Program-made: the position numbers and the translations under genes
Assembly: GCA_029891385.1 (NCBI GenBank)
Contig: CM057234.1
Coordinates: 25,778,350-25,842,349, forward strand
DNA length: 64,000 nt
Reading direction: 5' to 3'
Origin: Erythroxylum novogranatense
Taxonomy: Eukaryota > Streptophyta > Magnoliopsida > Malpighiales > Erythroxylaceae
The notes under the pieces: generated by a model
Told to the model about the DNA's origin: nothing
Seen by the model: the letters and a program-made list of their open reading frames with translations, nothing else
Database searches by the model: none
Shown: positions 1 through 10,500 of the stretch, in pieces
Layout: each line of letters starts with the position of its first letter
Position numbering within the stretch: the stretch's first letter is position 1

Positions 1-575
1 AAGGTTTTGATGTTCTCACTATGAGTCATCAAGAGCTTAAAATTAGCCCAATGATCAGGTTTGCTTGGAATGGAACGAATCACATTAAGAACCTGTTCTT
101 CTTCAGAAATTTCACGCCCACCAGCTTTTAGATCCTGAGCCATTGCACTCAAAGTGCGGAGATGCTCGGCAATAGTACGGCTTGAGTCAATCTCATATTG
201 CATCCACTTTAAGTGCAAGGTACGAAGCCTCGTAGCGGATGTTCGACCGTACGTGATCTTGAGCTTTTCCCACATTTCTTTAGCAGTTTTGCAGGACTCA
301 AATTCTCCAATGAGATCATCATGCATGCAATACAACATAGTATAACGTGCCTTACGATCCCGTTTGGACCATTCCTTGTATGCGGTCAGATTTATTTGAT
401 ACTGGTCATTATCAATATCAATAGTCTCTTTAGGCTTAGTCATGTCATTGGACAAGGTTTCCAAAACATCACGCTCATTAAGAAGATACTGAACCTTCCT
501 ATGCCAGATGTCGTAATTAGTGCCATCCAGCTTCTCGTTGGTGGACAAATCACCAACCATACTTTTCGTTGCCAT
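1..575 (-). CDS. Copia gag polyprotein N-terminus (partial, intact frame)
   Basis: An ATG at 575-573 opens an uninterrupted frame of 191 codons to the window edge. The protein begins MATKSMVGDLSTNEKLDG and carries the typical Copia gag opening (a Y-x-x-W segment, here YDIWHRKVQYLL) followed by a UBN2-type gag domain with the motifs EFESCKTAKEMWEKL and LHLKWMQYEIDSSRT. Gag packages the element RNA in cytoplasmic virus-like particles. The lack of stops over this length suggests a fairly recent copy. The frame has no stop inside the window, so the gene is incomplete rather than truncated. It is a retrotransposon gene, not a host gene. Confidence 0.85.
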   Translation of the reverse strand, partial: MATKSMVGDLSTNEKLDGTNYDIWHRKVQYLLNERDVLETLSNDMTKPKETIDIDNDQYQINLTAYKEWSKRDRKARYTMLYCMHDDLIGEFESCKTAKEMWEKLKITYGRTSATRLRTLHLKWMQYEIDSSRTIAEHLRTLSAMAQDLKAGGREISEEEQVLNVIRSIPSKPDHWANFKLLMTHSENIKT

Positions 576-1561
576 ATCTTAAAGTATATATACATAAAAA
601 TAAGGACATTAGGACACATATACGAATAATTAAATTATAAAAAGAATCACCATCCATATCATAAGATCGAAAATTTTGCTAAGCTCATAATCATCACTTA
701 TGACATAAATTAGAAAATTTTATAATTTATAATTATTTACATGAAACATATTCCAAATATATATTCACATAGATATATATCATGTGTTAAACCAATTACA
801 TAACCAATTGTTATGAAAACAAAGGATATTATTATTATTGTTATTTTACATAAAACAAATTTATACAACAAAATAATTCATTTTATGTAAAACACATTCA
901 CATATCATTAATGGATTAAATGAATGTAAAATAATAATAATAATAATTTTATAATTTGAAGTGAAAATTAAATAAGCGAATAAATGGACGTGCCATTTAA
1001 AAATATTTCACATCAAATTAATTTAGCAAAACAAATTTACCAAATTTTAAAATTAACCTTTTATACCACAAAGTTAATTTCTTTTCCATAAATATATTAC
1101 ACAAATATATGTATATATATAAAAGGTTAATTTTATATGTGAAAATGAGAGAATGCTTTTAAAGAAGAAGGAACAAAGTTTTTATTTCCGGTTTCCGTGT
1201 CGTGTATTTAATGAACAATTTGCACATGTTCTCTTTTCAACCATACGATCTCTTCTTTCATGTATTAAAAACACTTGTATCATCTTGCACAAAAACCGAA
1301 AAAACAAGACTTTCATGATCTCTTCTTCAACGTGTTTACTGTACATAACTTTGACAAAAAACAAAAGATTTGTGTGTCGTGATTTTAAGTTTTTAACCAT
1401 CGTTCTTAAATGCACTCTTATGTTCATACCCGTACATAACGTGAGATGAAACATTTCTGGTTTCGTAAAAATGTCATTTCAGCGACAGAAACTCAAAAAT
1501 ACGCATGAACACAACAAATTTCGCAAATCAACGGCAAATATAAAACTCGGCTCTGATGCCT

Positions 1562-1901
1562 TGAATTAATTCTGGTTAGATCACTAACTTTAATGCAGAG
1601 GCGAATTGATCTTTATGTTGTCTTTTGCTTACGAGATTCTAATCTCACGAACAACGTCTTCTCAGTAGCTATTAGAGTCACCGTAAAAATTACACCTTAA
1701 ATCTTGCAAGACTGATGGCTAATCTGTGAGAGGAATTGATATCTTGGAAGACTCGAATTTTCTAATCGTTATCATCGTTCTCTTTTGAATCTTATTTAAA
1801 CAAATTAAATAAAACGTTTCCTTGTGGTTATTTTATCAACTGCTACCAAACGGAACGCAACTCTTCAAGTGATTATTGTGGCCGTTCAAGAAAATACAAC
1901 A
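1562..1901 (-). repeat. Putative 5' LTR of the left-edge Copia element
   Basis: The segment is bounded by TG/CA when read on either strand and is followed, in element orientation, by one spacer base and the PBS-like GGCATCAGAGCC. Length about 340 bp is normal for Copia. Only one LTR is in the window, so the outer limit near 1901 is a guess. Confidence 0.45.
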
Positions 1902-2071
1902 CCCAGCGATCGTTATATTCAATGTTAGTTCAGAGAACCCCATCCTAGTTCAAATAACCCCATCTCATCTCAATTGCTTCATTCTGTTGATTTGCAGGTT
2001 TACGTATTCTTAATTGGATTTCCTCAGCCGAATACTCGACAACATTTGTATTTGTAGACGATTGGCAGATA

Positions 2072-2293
2072 ATGCCTCGATGGACGAGATTCTTCTCAGG
2101 TTTTTCCAGTGATCACTATAAGAAGCCCAGGCCATTGTTGTATAGACGACAAGAATTGGACGAAAACCAAATCAATAGAAGAGTGGACCGTCGTGGGAAT
2201 AGGAGAGCTTGGCGAGACTTCGACGAAGAAGAAGCTGTTTCCATATATAAGATTAGGGTTTTGATTGTACGAATTAGGTTTGGTTTTTATTAA
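2072..2293 (+). other. Unrecognised 73-codon open frame
   Basis: ATG-initiated frame of 73 codons between the Copia LTR and the expansin. The product is rich in Arg, Asp and Glu with several RR pairs and has no motif I recognise. A pyrimidine-rich stretch and TTGCAG lie about 75 bp upstream, so it could be an exon remnant of a gene disrupted by the adjacent retrotransposon, or chance. The last third reads into AT-rich DNA, which argues against a complete gene. Confidence 0.2.
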
Positions 2294-2721
2294 ATTTATG
2301 ATGATGGTTATTATTATTTAATTAATTAATTTTTATTAATTTTTTGAAAGATGAATGATAATGTTTATTAATTTTAATTATAAAATAGGAACTAAAATAA
2401 AATTTTTAAAGAACGTAAATTAGTTTAATATTATTGTTAAAATTATGTTTCATTGTAACATATAGCATAAACATGACATTATAATACTCACATTATTGAC
2501 AAAAAAATTAATTCCATCTAAATTTTCATATACTCAATTAATTTTAAATATCGTAAGATTCATTTTAACCGTTCGAAATTGTTAATAAATATTAACTTAT
2601 ATTTTAGTAAAAACTTTAAAGTCATAAATACACTGTTTTTACTTTTTATTTTGTAATTTTGAGACAAAGTTTATTCATATAGTAATTAGTATATGAATGA
2701 TATATATGGTACAAATATCAA
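2294..2721. other. AT-rich intergenic stretch
   Basis: Very AT-rich DNA with short oligo-A and oligo-T runs. No coding frame, repeat boundary or RNA gene is visible. Confidence 0.5.
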
Positions 2722-2736
2722 GAATATCATATATAA

Positions 2737-2994
2737 GAATGTGTGTGTGTCTGGTAAAGGTTGTTACACCCTTTCGGGTTTCTCCAAGGATGTTTTGGGT
2801 AGAAGGTATAAACAGGTTTGATTGTAGTGATCTGATTCTTTGTATAGATATAGATTTAGTATCCTACTTTTATTCCCAGTCGTTGTATGGTTTTTACTGT
2901 TTCTCTTAGGTCTGGTTGTTTCATTTTGGTTTTGGAATGAGATTTGCAACTTGAGCAATGTCTTATTAAATTACTGACTTACCAAAAAAAGAAG
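2737..2994 (+). mobile_element. 5'-truncated LINE (L1-type) tail
   Basis: The 3' end has the usual plant L1 ending (TCTTATTAAATTACTGACTT then ACC and an A-rich tail). It is flanked by an imperfect target-site duplication: GAATATCATATATAA at 2722-2736 and GAATATCATAGATAA at 2995-3009 (14 of 15 match). The insert is only about 258 bp, so almost all of the LINE was lost at insertion, as is usual for L1. It lies about 150 bp upstream of the expansin start codon. Confidence 0.65.
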
Positions 2995-3141
2995 GAATAT
3001 CATAGATAAACGGAAATTGCTGAGATATTTTTCATTAATTTACTGCCTATTTTGCTTCTAAATTGATGCCTACAAATATATTGTGAATAAGTTCAGCATA
3101 ATCAACAAGCTTTAAAGTGTGTTGTACATCTTTGGCAATAG

Positions 3142-4067
3142 ATGACGGCTAGTTCTGGGGATCTCACCATACCCTTTCTTTGGATAGGTACTTTGTGTCT
3201 AGTTTTGAGTGAGAAAATTATCAGTGTAAATGCAGGTCATTGGGATTATGCACATGCAACATTTTATGGCGATGAGAAAGGAGTAGGGACAATGGGTAAT
3301 TTTAGACTTCTTTTTTAATCTTCTTTTGCTTTTCTATTTAACCATTTCAGAAAGAAAAGCCACATTCAGCAACAAGATATCGATCTCATTTTCATATTGC
3401 TAAGTGAAGAAAAACATACAAAAGCTGGTCTTGGTTATTTGCAGATGGGGCATGCGGGTATGGCGATCTGTTCACACAAGGATATGAATTAGCCACAACT
3501 GCACTGAGCACAGCGCTTTTCAACGATGGCTCAACTTGTGGAGCTTGCTTTGAAATAATTTGTGTTGATGACCCTCGTTGGTGCATAAAAGGTGGTGGCT
3601 CTATCACAGTTACTGCAACGAATTTTTGCCCTCCAAACTACAGCAAACAATACGACAACTGGTGCAACCCACCGCTGAAACACTTCGATCTGACGAGGCC
3701 AATGTTCCAAAAAATTGCATACTCCGTAGCTGGTATCATCCCCGTTCGATATCGTAGAGCTTCTTGCACCAAACGAGGAGGGGTTAAGTTTGAGGTCGGT
3801 GGCAACCCCTCTTTCCTCACAGTTTTGGTTTATAATGTTGGAGGAGCTGGTGCTGTTATTGGCGTCAACATTAAGGGGTATAAGACTGATTGGATAAAAA
3901 TGCAGAGAAACTGGGGTCAGATTTGGCAGACTGGAGCTAACTTGGTTGGACGAAGTTTGTCTTTTCAAGTCGCTCTTAGCGATGGAAACTGGCTGCAGTT
4001 TAACCGCGTTACTGATGCTAACTGGCAGTTTGGTCGAACTTACGACGGCAATATTAACTTTAGATGA
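3142..4067 (+). CDS. Alpha-expansin (EXPA family)
   Basis: Secreted wall-loosening protein; expansins disrupt cellulose-xyloglucan contacts without hydrolysis at acidic pH. Exons 3142-3295 and 3445-4067 with a GT-AG intron give 258 residues, the normal family length. A hydrophobic signal peptide covers about residues 1-31. Domain 1 follows: HATFYGDEKGVGTMDGACGY, eight cysteines (55, 83, 86, 91, 98, 113, 125, 159) and the HFD motif at 131-133. Domain 2 is a pollen-allergen-like domain with NVGGAGAV (182-189), RNWGQIWQ (206-213) and the end motif NWQFGRTYDG (244-253). Only the first of the two introns common in EXPA genes is present. Domain 2 is divergent from typical EXPA sequence. A TATA-like ACAAATATATTG lies about 70 bp before the ATG, and an AATAAA poly(A) signal is at 4150-4155. 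Membership in the alpha class is firm; the ortholog is not assigned. Confidence 0.92.
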
Positions 4068-4711
4068 CAGGTTTATTGTCTTCCGTTGTTATCTCAACAA
4101 ATTAAAGTATTCATGATTGTGTTTTGTTGATTAAACAACGCTTCCTATCAATAAAACTCAATTACATGTTCCTAATTCCACTGCATATTGTTTAGATTTA
4201 CAAGGCACATCAAGAGTTGTCCCACTTCTGTAAACTTCTACACTTCTACTTTTGGTTGGCAAAATAAAAAAACTTTCTTTGAACCGTCCTCGTGTATGCA
4301 GTCGTTTAAAATTTAGAGTCAGAGCTTTGTCTCCCACAAGAGACCTATTCGGTTCGAGAGAAGATTATTCTAGATGTGAATGGCTTAAAGATGCATTTCC
4401 ATAGTTAGGACCCTCTTATGACACCTTGTGGACAATAAAAAAAAAATTCAATATTTACTATTTGAACATTACAATAAGAATTCAAAATTGTGAAATAAAA
4501 CAAAGGTTGCAAATAAATATGATAATACAATATCTTAATTTCAATGTTATTAGGAACTTTAATTTTAGCATTAATTAAAACTTACTTTCCTAAATATAAA
4601 CAAAATATTATGAATTTCAATATTATTAAAATAAAGTGATTTTGATTTTATCTATTTTTCTTGATACAAAATTGAATAGAATCAACTAATTAAATTAGGT
4701 TTATTAAAAAT
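4068..4711. other. Expansin 3' flank and AT-rich spacer
   Basis: Contains the expansin 3' UTR with AATAAA at 4150-4155, then AT-rich DNA without a recognisable gene or repeat boundary up to the SINE. Confidence 0.5.
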
Positions 4712-4720
4712 TGATCAGCT

Positions 4721-4973
4721 CTTAAGGGGTGTGACTTGATGGTTGAGAGCGGGACTTGACTTTGGTTAGGTCCCAGGTTCGATTCCATGCTAGCCCCTCT
4801 TGTAAAAGCCTGGAGCAGCCGGGGTTTTACCTGTAGATGGAGAACTAGTTGGGCCCTCAATGATGAGGTGCGTCCGCTTGACCCGCCTGTGAGGTGGTGC
4901 GCCAGTTGAACTCTCAGAGAGGCGTGCCCGCTTGGCCCGTCTACGGGGTTTTTTCGAATTCAAAAAAAAAAAA
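4721..4973 (+). mobile_element. tRNA-derived SINE
   Basis: About 250 bp, much more GC-rich than its surroundings. It has an RNA polymerase III A-box-like TGGTTGAGAGCGGG near 4739-4752 and a perfect B box GGTTCGATTCC at 4776-4786, a non-coding body, and an oligo-A tail at 4962-4973. It is flanked by a near-perfect 9-bp duplication, TGATCAGCT (4712-4720) and TGATCAACT (4974-4982). Together these show insertion of a Pol III transcript by LINE machinery. The family name is not assigned. Confidence 0.85.
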
Positions 4974-5056
4974 TGATCAACTAATAAAATATAAGTCGGT
5001 TGATTTTAATTAAAACGTTAATTTCGAACTGGAAAAAAGTTTTTATTTTAATATGA

Positions 5057-5460
5057 TTATTCTTCTATTTCATTATCTTTTCTTAACAATAATTCTTCAA
5101 ACCATTGGCATAGATCCTGCTTCAATCCATATAATGATTTATGTAGGAAACATACATCAGTATCACTTATGGAGAAATAGCTTGAAAAGGGAGACATATA
5201 GACTTCTTCATGCAAATACCTGTAAAAGAAGGCGTTAAGCAATTCCCAGCTACAACAACTAACAAACGTCGAACGTTTGTCGATTTCGCTATAACTTCAA
5301 AGGTTTCTATATGATGTAATCCCTCAATACATGTATTACCTTAGGTCACTAGATATGCTTTATAGCGCTAAATAGAACCATCAACATTGTATTTTATTTC
5401 TTAAAAGTCAACAAGAACAAGTTGGTTTCTTTCCTGAAGGTAAATGCACCAGGTATCACA
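5057..5460 (-). pseudogene. Copia reverse transcriptase fragment
   Basis: Minus-strand translation in shifting frames gives a recognisable Copia RT core: a KYNVDGSI-like segment near 5400, an ETFEVIAK-like block near 5300, then HEEVYMSPFSSY and DVCFLHKSLYGLKQ ahead of QWFEELLLR. Several stops and frame changes interrupt it. No LTRs were found on either side, so it is a detached remnant of a Copia pol gene. Confidence 0.7.
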
Positions 5461-5836
5461 CACTGTTTTTTCTATTATAGAAATTTCTTATTTCGTAGCC
5501 TCGCGCTATTTTGGTTCTTTGGTATCTTGTGAAAAGGACTGAGATTCACTAATAATGGAGATATTAGTGAGGAAAGATTGATAAGATGAGAAAAACGAGA
5601 ACAAGATAAATGACAAGAAATAACGTAACAAGCACTTAAAGAAGCCATATTGGACGTAGGCAAGGAGGACTTACCTACTCCAGGAAGATAATCCACATAG
5701 TGATAGTCGTAAAGATGAGAGGTGGTTGTCGTATCCTTTGAGGTCTAAATAGGAATTGATTGTCTTAAATCTTGTGATGGAGACATAATATTGGAACTAA
5801 TCTTCCTCCCTAATAGTTCGGTCCGAGGATAATTTT
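5461..5836. other. Unassigned spacer, probably transposon debris
   Basis: Lies between a Copia RT fragment and a LINE RNase H fragment. No convincing coding frame or boundary was seen. Confidence 0.35.
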
Positions 5837-6025
5837 TTGGTGACAGGTATTCATAAAATATTATACCAAATTCAACATGTTTATCGCAAAAAAAATCAAT
5901 ATGTCGATAGCCTGACGATTCTAGCAATCTTATTAAGTTTAGGTCTATATATCTTACAAGAGCCTCCAATAGTCGTTATAGAGCTAATCCACCGAGACGT
6001 GTTATATTACAGAACATTGCTATAA
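5837..6025 (+). pseudogene. LINE C-terminal RNase H domain fragment
   Basis: The frame contains IQHVYRKKNQYVDSLTILA followed by SLGLYILQEPP, matching the end of the plant LINE-encoded RNase H-like domain (usual form HVYREAN-x-x-ADALA, then a PP motif before the stop). Upstream RNase H catalytic motifs are missing. The T-rich sequence after the stop, ending in TAATAAAAAAATA near 6050, would fit a LINE 3' end. It is a truncated copy with no expected function. Confidence 0.6.
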
Positions 6026-6082
6026 TGTCTTTTCCTTCTTTCCTTTGTAATAAAAAAATAGGATATGAATGTTGGAACAAGA

Positions 6083-6218
6083 GTGGTCTCACCAATTTCA
6101 TTTTACGAAGAAGGAATTTATAAGTTGGGACGAATAGGTGCAATATCGTGATCTCACCAATGAAAATTTCATCTTATGAAGAAGGAATTTATAAGATGGC
6201 ACGAATAGGTGCAGCATC
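6083..6218 (+). repeat. Two-copy tandem duplication of about 65-71 bp
   Basis: Units 6083-6147 and 6148-6218 both begin GTG[G/A]TCTCACCAA and share GAAGAAGGAATTTATAAG and ACGAATAGGTGCA. They differ by small indels and substitutions. No gene is associated. Confidence 0.7.
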
Positions 6219-6274
6219 GGTGGACTCCAAAGATTCTTGAAGAAGTAGTGGAACAATAACTGAAGTTTCTTTTA

Positions 6275-6826
6275 CAGGTTGTTTGGAAACACAAAAACAG
6301 AGATGGGTATAATTCATGCATATAATTGAAACTATCCCCTTTATAAATTAAATTCACTCCTCCAAGTATTAGAATTGAATTCATACAAGTGATTGTTCTC
6401 ACCCATTTTTACCTGATAAATAATATTTATATATAATTAATAATCAGATTAATTTTTCTTTTTATATTTGGAAATTGTAATCTTACATTAATTATGAAAT
6501 TATTATTGTAAATTTAGAGAAATATGAGATTTTTTAAAATAAAGAATAAATAATAAAAATCTTTATCGATCAAAGCTGTATCAATTTATACACTACATCT
6601 TCAATTTTATAATAATAATTAAAATTTTCATATTTTTAGTCGAGGTAAAAATGTTATGTGAAATAATTGAATTTATTTTGATTGTGTTCCAAACAGTATA
6701 ATTGAATTCAATTCCAATATTATTGGATTTGTTCCAAACGGTATAAATTGAATTCAATTCAAACTTATTAATATAATTGAATCCAATTCGTTAATGAATT
6801 CAATTCAAAAGTTTTCAAACAGCCTG
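6275..6826. mobile_element. Tourist-like MITE (PIF/Harbinger type)
   Basis: Terminal inverted repeats CAGGTTGTTTGGAAAC (6275-6290) and GTTTTCAAACAGCCTG (6811-6826) pair at 14 of 16 positions. They are flanked by the 3-bp duplication TTA (6272-6274 and 6827-6829), the target of PIF/Harbinger transposases. The 552-bp interior is AT-rich, non-coding, and contains repeated TTGAATTCAATT palindromes. It must depend on a transposase encoded elsewhere. Confidence 0.75.
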
Positions 6827-6829
6827 TTA

Positions 6830-7169
6830 GAGAGTGTTGAAAGTGAGAAGGGAACTAGTTTTCATAGAGAGTAACACCCCATGATGTAAACAATTTTGAT
6901 CCCATATGATTTATCATATGTATATCTTAGGGTAAAAAAAACACACACACACGCTATTAATTACAAAAGCATAAACCTTATTGATTGTGGAGAAAGCTCT
7001 CTGTGTAATATTTGGGATCAAATGATTACACAACGTTCATTCAATCCCGGAAAAATTGACGAACGTTTTCTTTTTCTCATTTTGTCAAGATTTCTTTTTC
7101 AGCACCACAAGTAAATGAAAGAACATAATTACAGCCTAATTACGAAAAGATTAATTACTGCGTAATACA
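6830..7169. other. AT-rich spacer
   Basis: Short stretch between the MITE and the Copia insertion. A (CA)n run near 6940 is the only visible feature. Confidence 0.5.
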
Positions 7170-7174
7170 TATAG

Positions 7175-7362
7175 TGAAGAAATGTAATTAATAATTTAGT
7201 TTTGATAGTTAGTTTTTGTATTTTTGGGCTTTTATGTATATAGCTCAACTGTTATTACATAAATAAGTAAGAATTCCAGAAGAGTAAAAATATCTAGCTC
7301 CCGAAATATGTCATCTCTTCTCTATTCTCCATAGCTTTTCATTTCTGATCATAACTTTGACA
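7175..7362 (+). repeat. 5' LTR of young Copia element
   Basis: 188 bp, TG...CA ends, flanked by TATAG on the outside and the tRNA-iMet PBS (7363-7374) on the inside. Differs from the 3' LTR only in GCTCAACT versus GCCCAACT. Confidence 0.95.
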
Positions 7363-7374
7363 TGGTATCAGAGC
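7363..7374 (+). promoter_or_regulatory. Primer-binding site (initiator Met tRNA)
   Basis: TGGTATCAGAGC immediately follows the 5' LTR. It is the standard 12-nt complement of the 3' end of initiator methionine tRNA used to prime first-strand synthesis in Copia elements. Confidence 0.95.
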
Positions 7375-7545
7375 ATCGGCGATGATCAACCATTGTTACT
7401 GAGCTTTCTTTTACTTTGCATTCGTTCGTCTATTCTTTATTCTTTCCTCATTCTTTTTCAAAACCTGATTTGTTCATTCTGCGTTTTCCCCAATTTTGGA
7501 ACCCTAATTTGTTCAATCTCTGTTTTGCCTTGATTCAAGTTACTC

Positions 7546-10500
7546 ATGACGATCAGTTATCCAGAAACGTCTCAAGCTTCTTTTAACACAGGTATTAAGA
7601 TTGATTTTAATCATCCTCTGTATCTTCATCCTTCCGACACTCCGGGCACATTGCTTGTTTCGCATCAACTTACTGGAATTGAGAACTATAGCGTGTGGAG
7701 TAGATCCATGCGAATTGCATTGCTGGCAAAGAATAAAATTGGATTTGTAGATGGAACTTGCTTACGGAATGATTTAGAGCCAGATCTTCATCCACAGTGG
7801 GAGCGTTGCAACGCTACTGTTCTTTCTTGGATTCTAAACACCGTTTGTAAGGATCTTTCTGCTGGCATTGTATTTGCATCGAGTGCTGCTCTAGTCTGGA
7901 AAGATTTGAAGGAAAGGTATGATAAAGTGGACGGTCACGCATTTTCTTTCTTCATCGTGAAATAGTTTCTCATTCTCAAAGTCTTGCCGGTCTCGCTTAT
8001 TTCACCAAATTGCGTCTTCTCGGGATGAATCGATGCTTTGGTTCCATTTGCTTCTTGTGATTGTGCTATGTCTCGCAAGAATTCTCGAATATTTTGCAGC
8101 GGCGTTTATTTGATTTCTTATGGGTCTTAATGAGACTTACTCAATTATTCAAGTCGGTGCTCCTTATGCGACCTTTGCCATCGATTAATCGGGCATATTC
8201 GATGCTTCTTGAGGATGAAGCTCAACGCCGTGATCCTCCTTAGTCACATTGATGAACCTCTCGCTCTTTATTCCTCTAATCCTCGCAGAAATTTCGGGGA
8301 ACTTGTGATCTTTGTGGGATTAAGGGCACAAGAGGAGTCTTGTTATAAGCTCATTGGTTTTCTGCAGATTTTAAGTTTACTAAGAAGAGGGCTAATAATG
8401 TTACTTGTTAGGAGATGATGGTAATGATTCGGATAATAAGTCGATGGTTCATTCGGTTGTTTCTCCATCTTCTTGCTCCAGTTTTACGCCAGAGCAATAT
8501 CGCAGATCATGAATCTTTTGAGCAAGGAATCTACTCCTTCGGTTCCGCTTTGTTGCACACATGGCAGGTATGGTTTCTTCATATCAGTCTAGCTCCATGG
8601 AATGGATATTAGAATCTTGGTGCTTCAAATCACATGACTTTTAATTTTCATTGCTTGCATTCTCTTTGTTGTATGTGCTTCTAAACATGCTTGTGTACAC
8701 TACTAGAATGGTAATTCTACCTCGTTTCACACTTAGGTTCACATTCCTTTCACTGTTCATACTATCACCAATGTTCTTTATGTACCCGACTTCCATTTTA
8801 ATCTTCTTTCTGTTTCAAAGTTGACCAGAGACCTCCACTGTTTTGTCATTTTTTATCCCAAATTTTGTATCCTACAGGACCTTTGCAGTGGATTGATACT
8901 GGGGATTGGTAAAGAGAGAGCTGGTCTTTACATTTTACAACCATTATCATGTCAACCGAAGCCTTTGTCTTGTATTGTTGATGCTAGTATCTCTTGTACT
9001 GGTATTTCTTCTTGTTTGTTTGTCAATAATGTAAAAACTCAACCTTGTACATGGCATGCTAGACTTGGTCATTCTTCTGTTTCTGTTATGAATAAAATTC
9101 CAGTTTTGAATTTCAAGTTACATAATTGTGATGATATTCATTCTTGTCATATCTGTCCATTGGCTAAGCAACCTAGACTTCCTTTTCCTTTAAGTACTAA
9201 CCGAGCAACTAAACCATTTTCCCTCATACACATTGATCTTTGGGGACCTTATCGGATCTCTACACATAGTGGCCATCGTTATTTTCTCACCATTGTTGAT
9301 GATTTTTCCCGCATGACTTGGATTTATCTTCTTAAACTCAAAAGTGATGCCATTTTAACCTTCTGAGTTTCTTTACAATGGTCAAAACTCAATTTTTCGG
9401 TGTTATTCAAATTGTCCAAGTGACAATGGTGCTGAGAGTTTTCAATGAGGTTGGTCAAACTTTGTTCACATCCTTGGTATTATTCATCAAAGTTCTTGTA
9501 CTCATACTCCTCAAAGAAATGGCATTCTTGAGAGAAAACATCGACATCTTTTAGAAGTTGCTAGAGCCATCAAATTTCATTCCAACATGCCTTCTAAATT
9601 TTGGGAGAATGTATTTCCACGACTTGTTACATCATTAATCGTTTACCTACCTCGTTCTTAAATGGATATCACCTTATGAAGCCTTATATCTTAAACCACC
9701 ATCTTTTGATCATTTTAAAGTCTTTGGTTGTCTTTGTTATGCTACTATCACTCCCTATGTTGATAAATTTTCACCTAAAGCCATTCCTTCGGTGTTTATG
9801 GGATATTCTCATTGCATAAAAGGGTTATATTCTTTTCAATCTTTCAACCAAGCAATTTTTGTCAACAGGATGTAGTTTTCCATGAAACCATTTTCCCATT
9901 CAAATTTACCTCCAACCCTTCTCCTTTATTTCCTGTTCCTGACTCCAATTCTATTCTTGATCCAGATTTCTTACAGCTTGTACCTCCACCACCTCACCAT
10001 CCTTTAGCTGTATCACACTCACCGGAGTCTAGTTCTGAGCCATCATCTTTGATTCCCATTCCACCTGCATCCTCTATTTCTTCTCCTTCATTTGGTCCAC
10101 CTGCATCTTTAAGACGATCCACACGGCAATCTAGACCTCCAGGATGGTTACAAAATTTTATTTATCCTCATAAATCTTCTTCCTCTTCCTCTCTTGTTAT
10201 CACTACTCCATATCCCCTTCATGATTCCCTTTCTTATGATCACTTGCCTTCACATTCAGTGTTTTTTGCAAACTCAATCTCTAGCATTGTTGAACCCACT
10301 ACTTACCATGAGGCAATTTTAGACAAGCGTTGGGTAGATGCTATGCAACAGGAAATTCAAGCTTTGGAAGCTAATGTCACTTGGAAGGTGGTTCCCCTCC
10401 CACCTGGTAAGCATCCCATTGGCTGTAAATGGGTCTATCGGGTTAAGTATAACTCCAATGGCACAGTTGAGCGGTTTAAGGCACGATTGGTTGCCAAGGC

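Larger units (their letters stand above)
1..1901 (-). mobile_element. Ty1/Copia LTR retrotransposon, 5' part, cut by window edge
   Basis: On the minus strand the order is a putative 5' LTR (about 1901-1562), a primer-binding-like site (GGCATCAGAGCC, complement of 1549-1560) close to the PBS for initiator Met tRNA, roughly 970 bp of AT-rich leader, then an open gag frame from 575 that runs off the left edge. Protease, integrase and RT would lie outside the window. Target-site duplication cannot be tested because the 3' end is missing. LTR limits rest only on TG...CA ends and the PBS position. Confidence 0.75.

Noticed and set aside
4721..4973. A genuine tRNA gene
   Set aside because: The A- and B-box motifs are there, but no cloverleaf with acceptor-stem pairing is seen, and the poly(A) tail and TSD mark it as a SINE.
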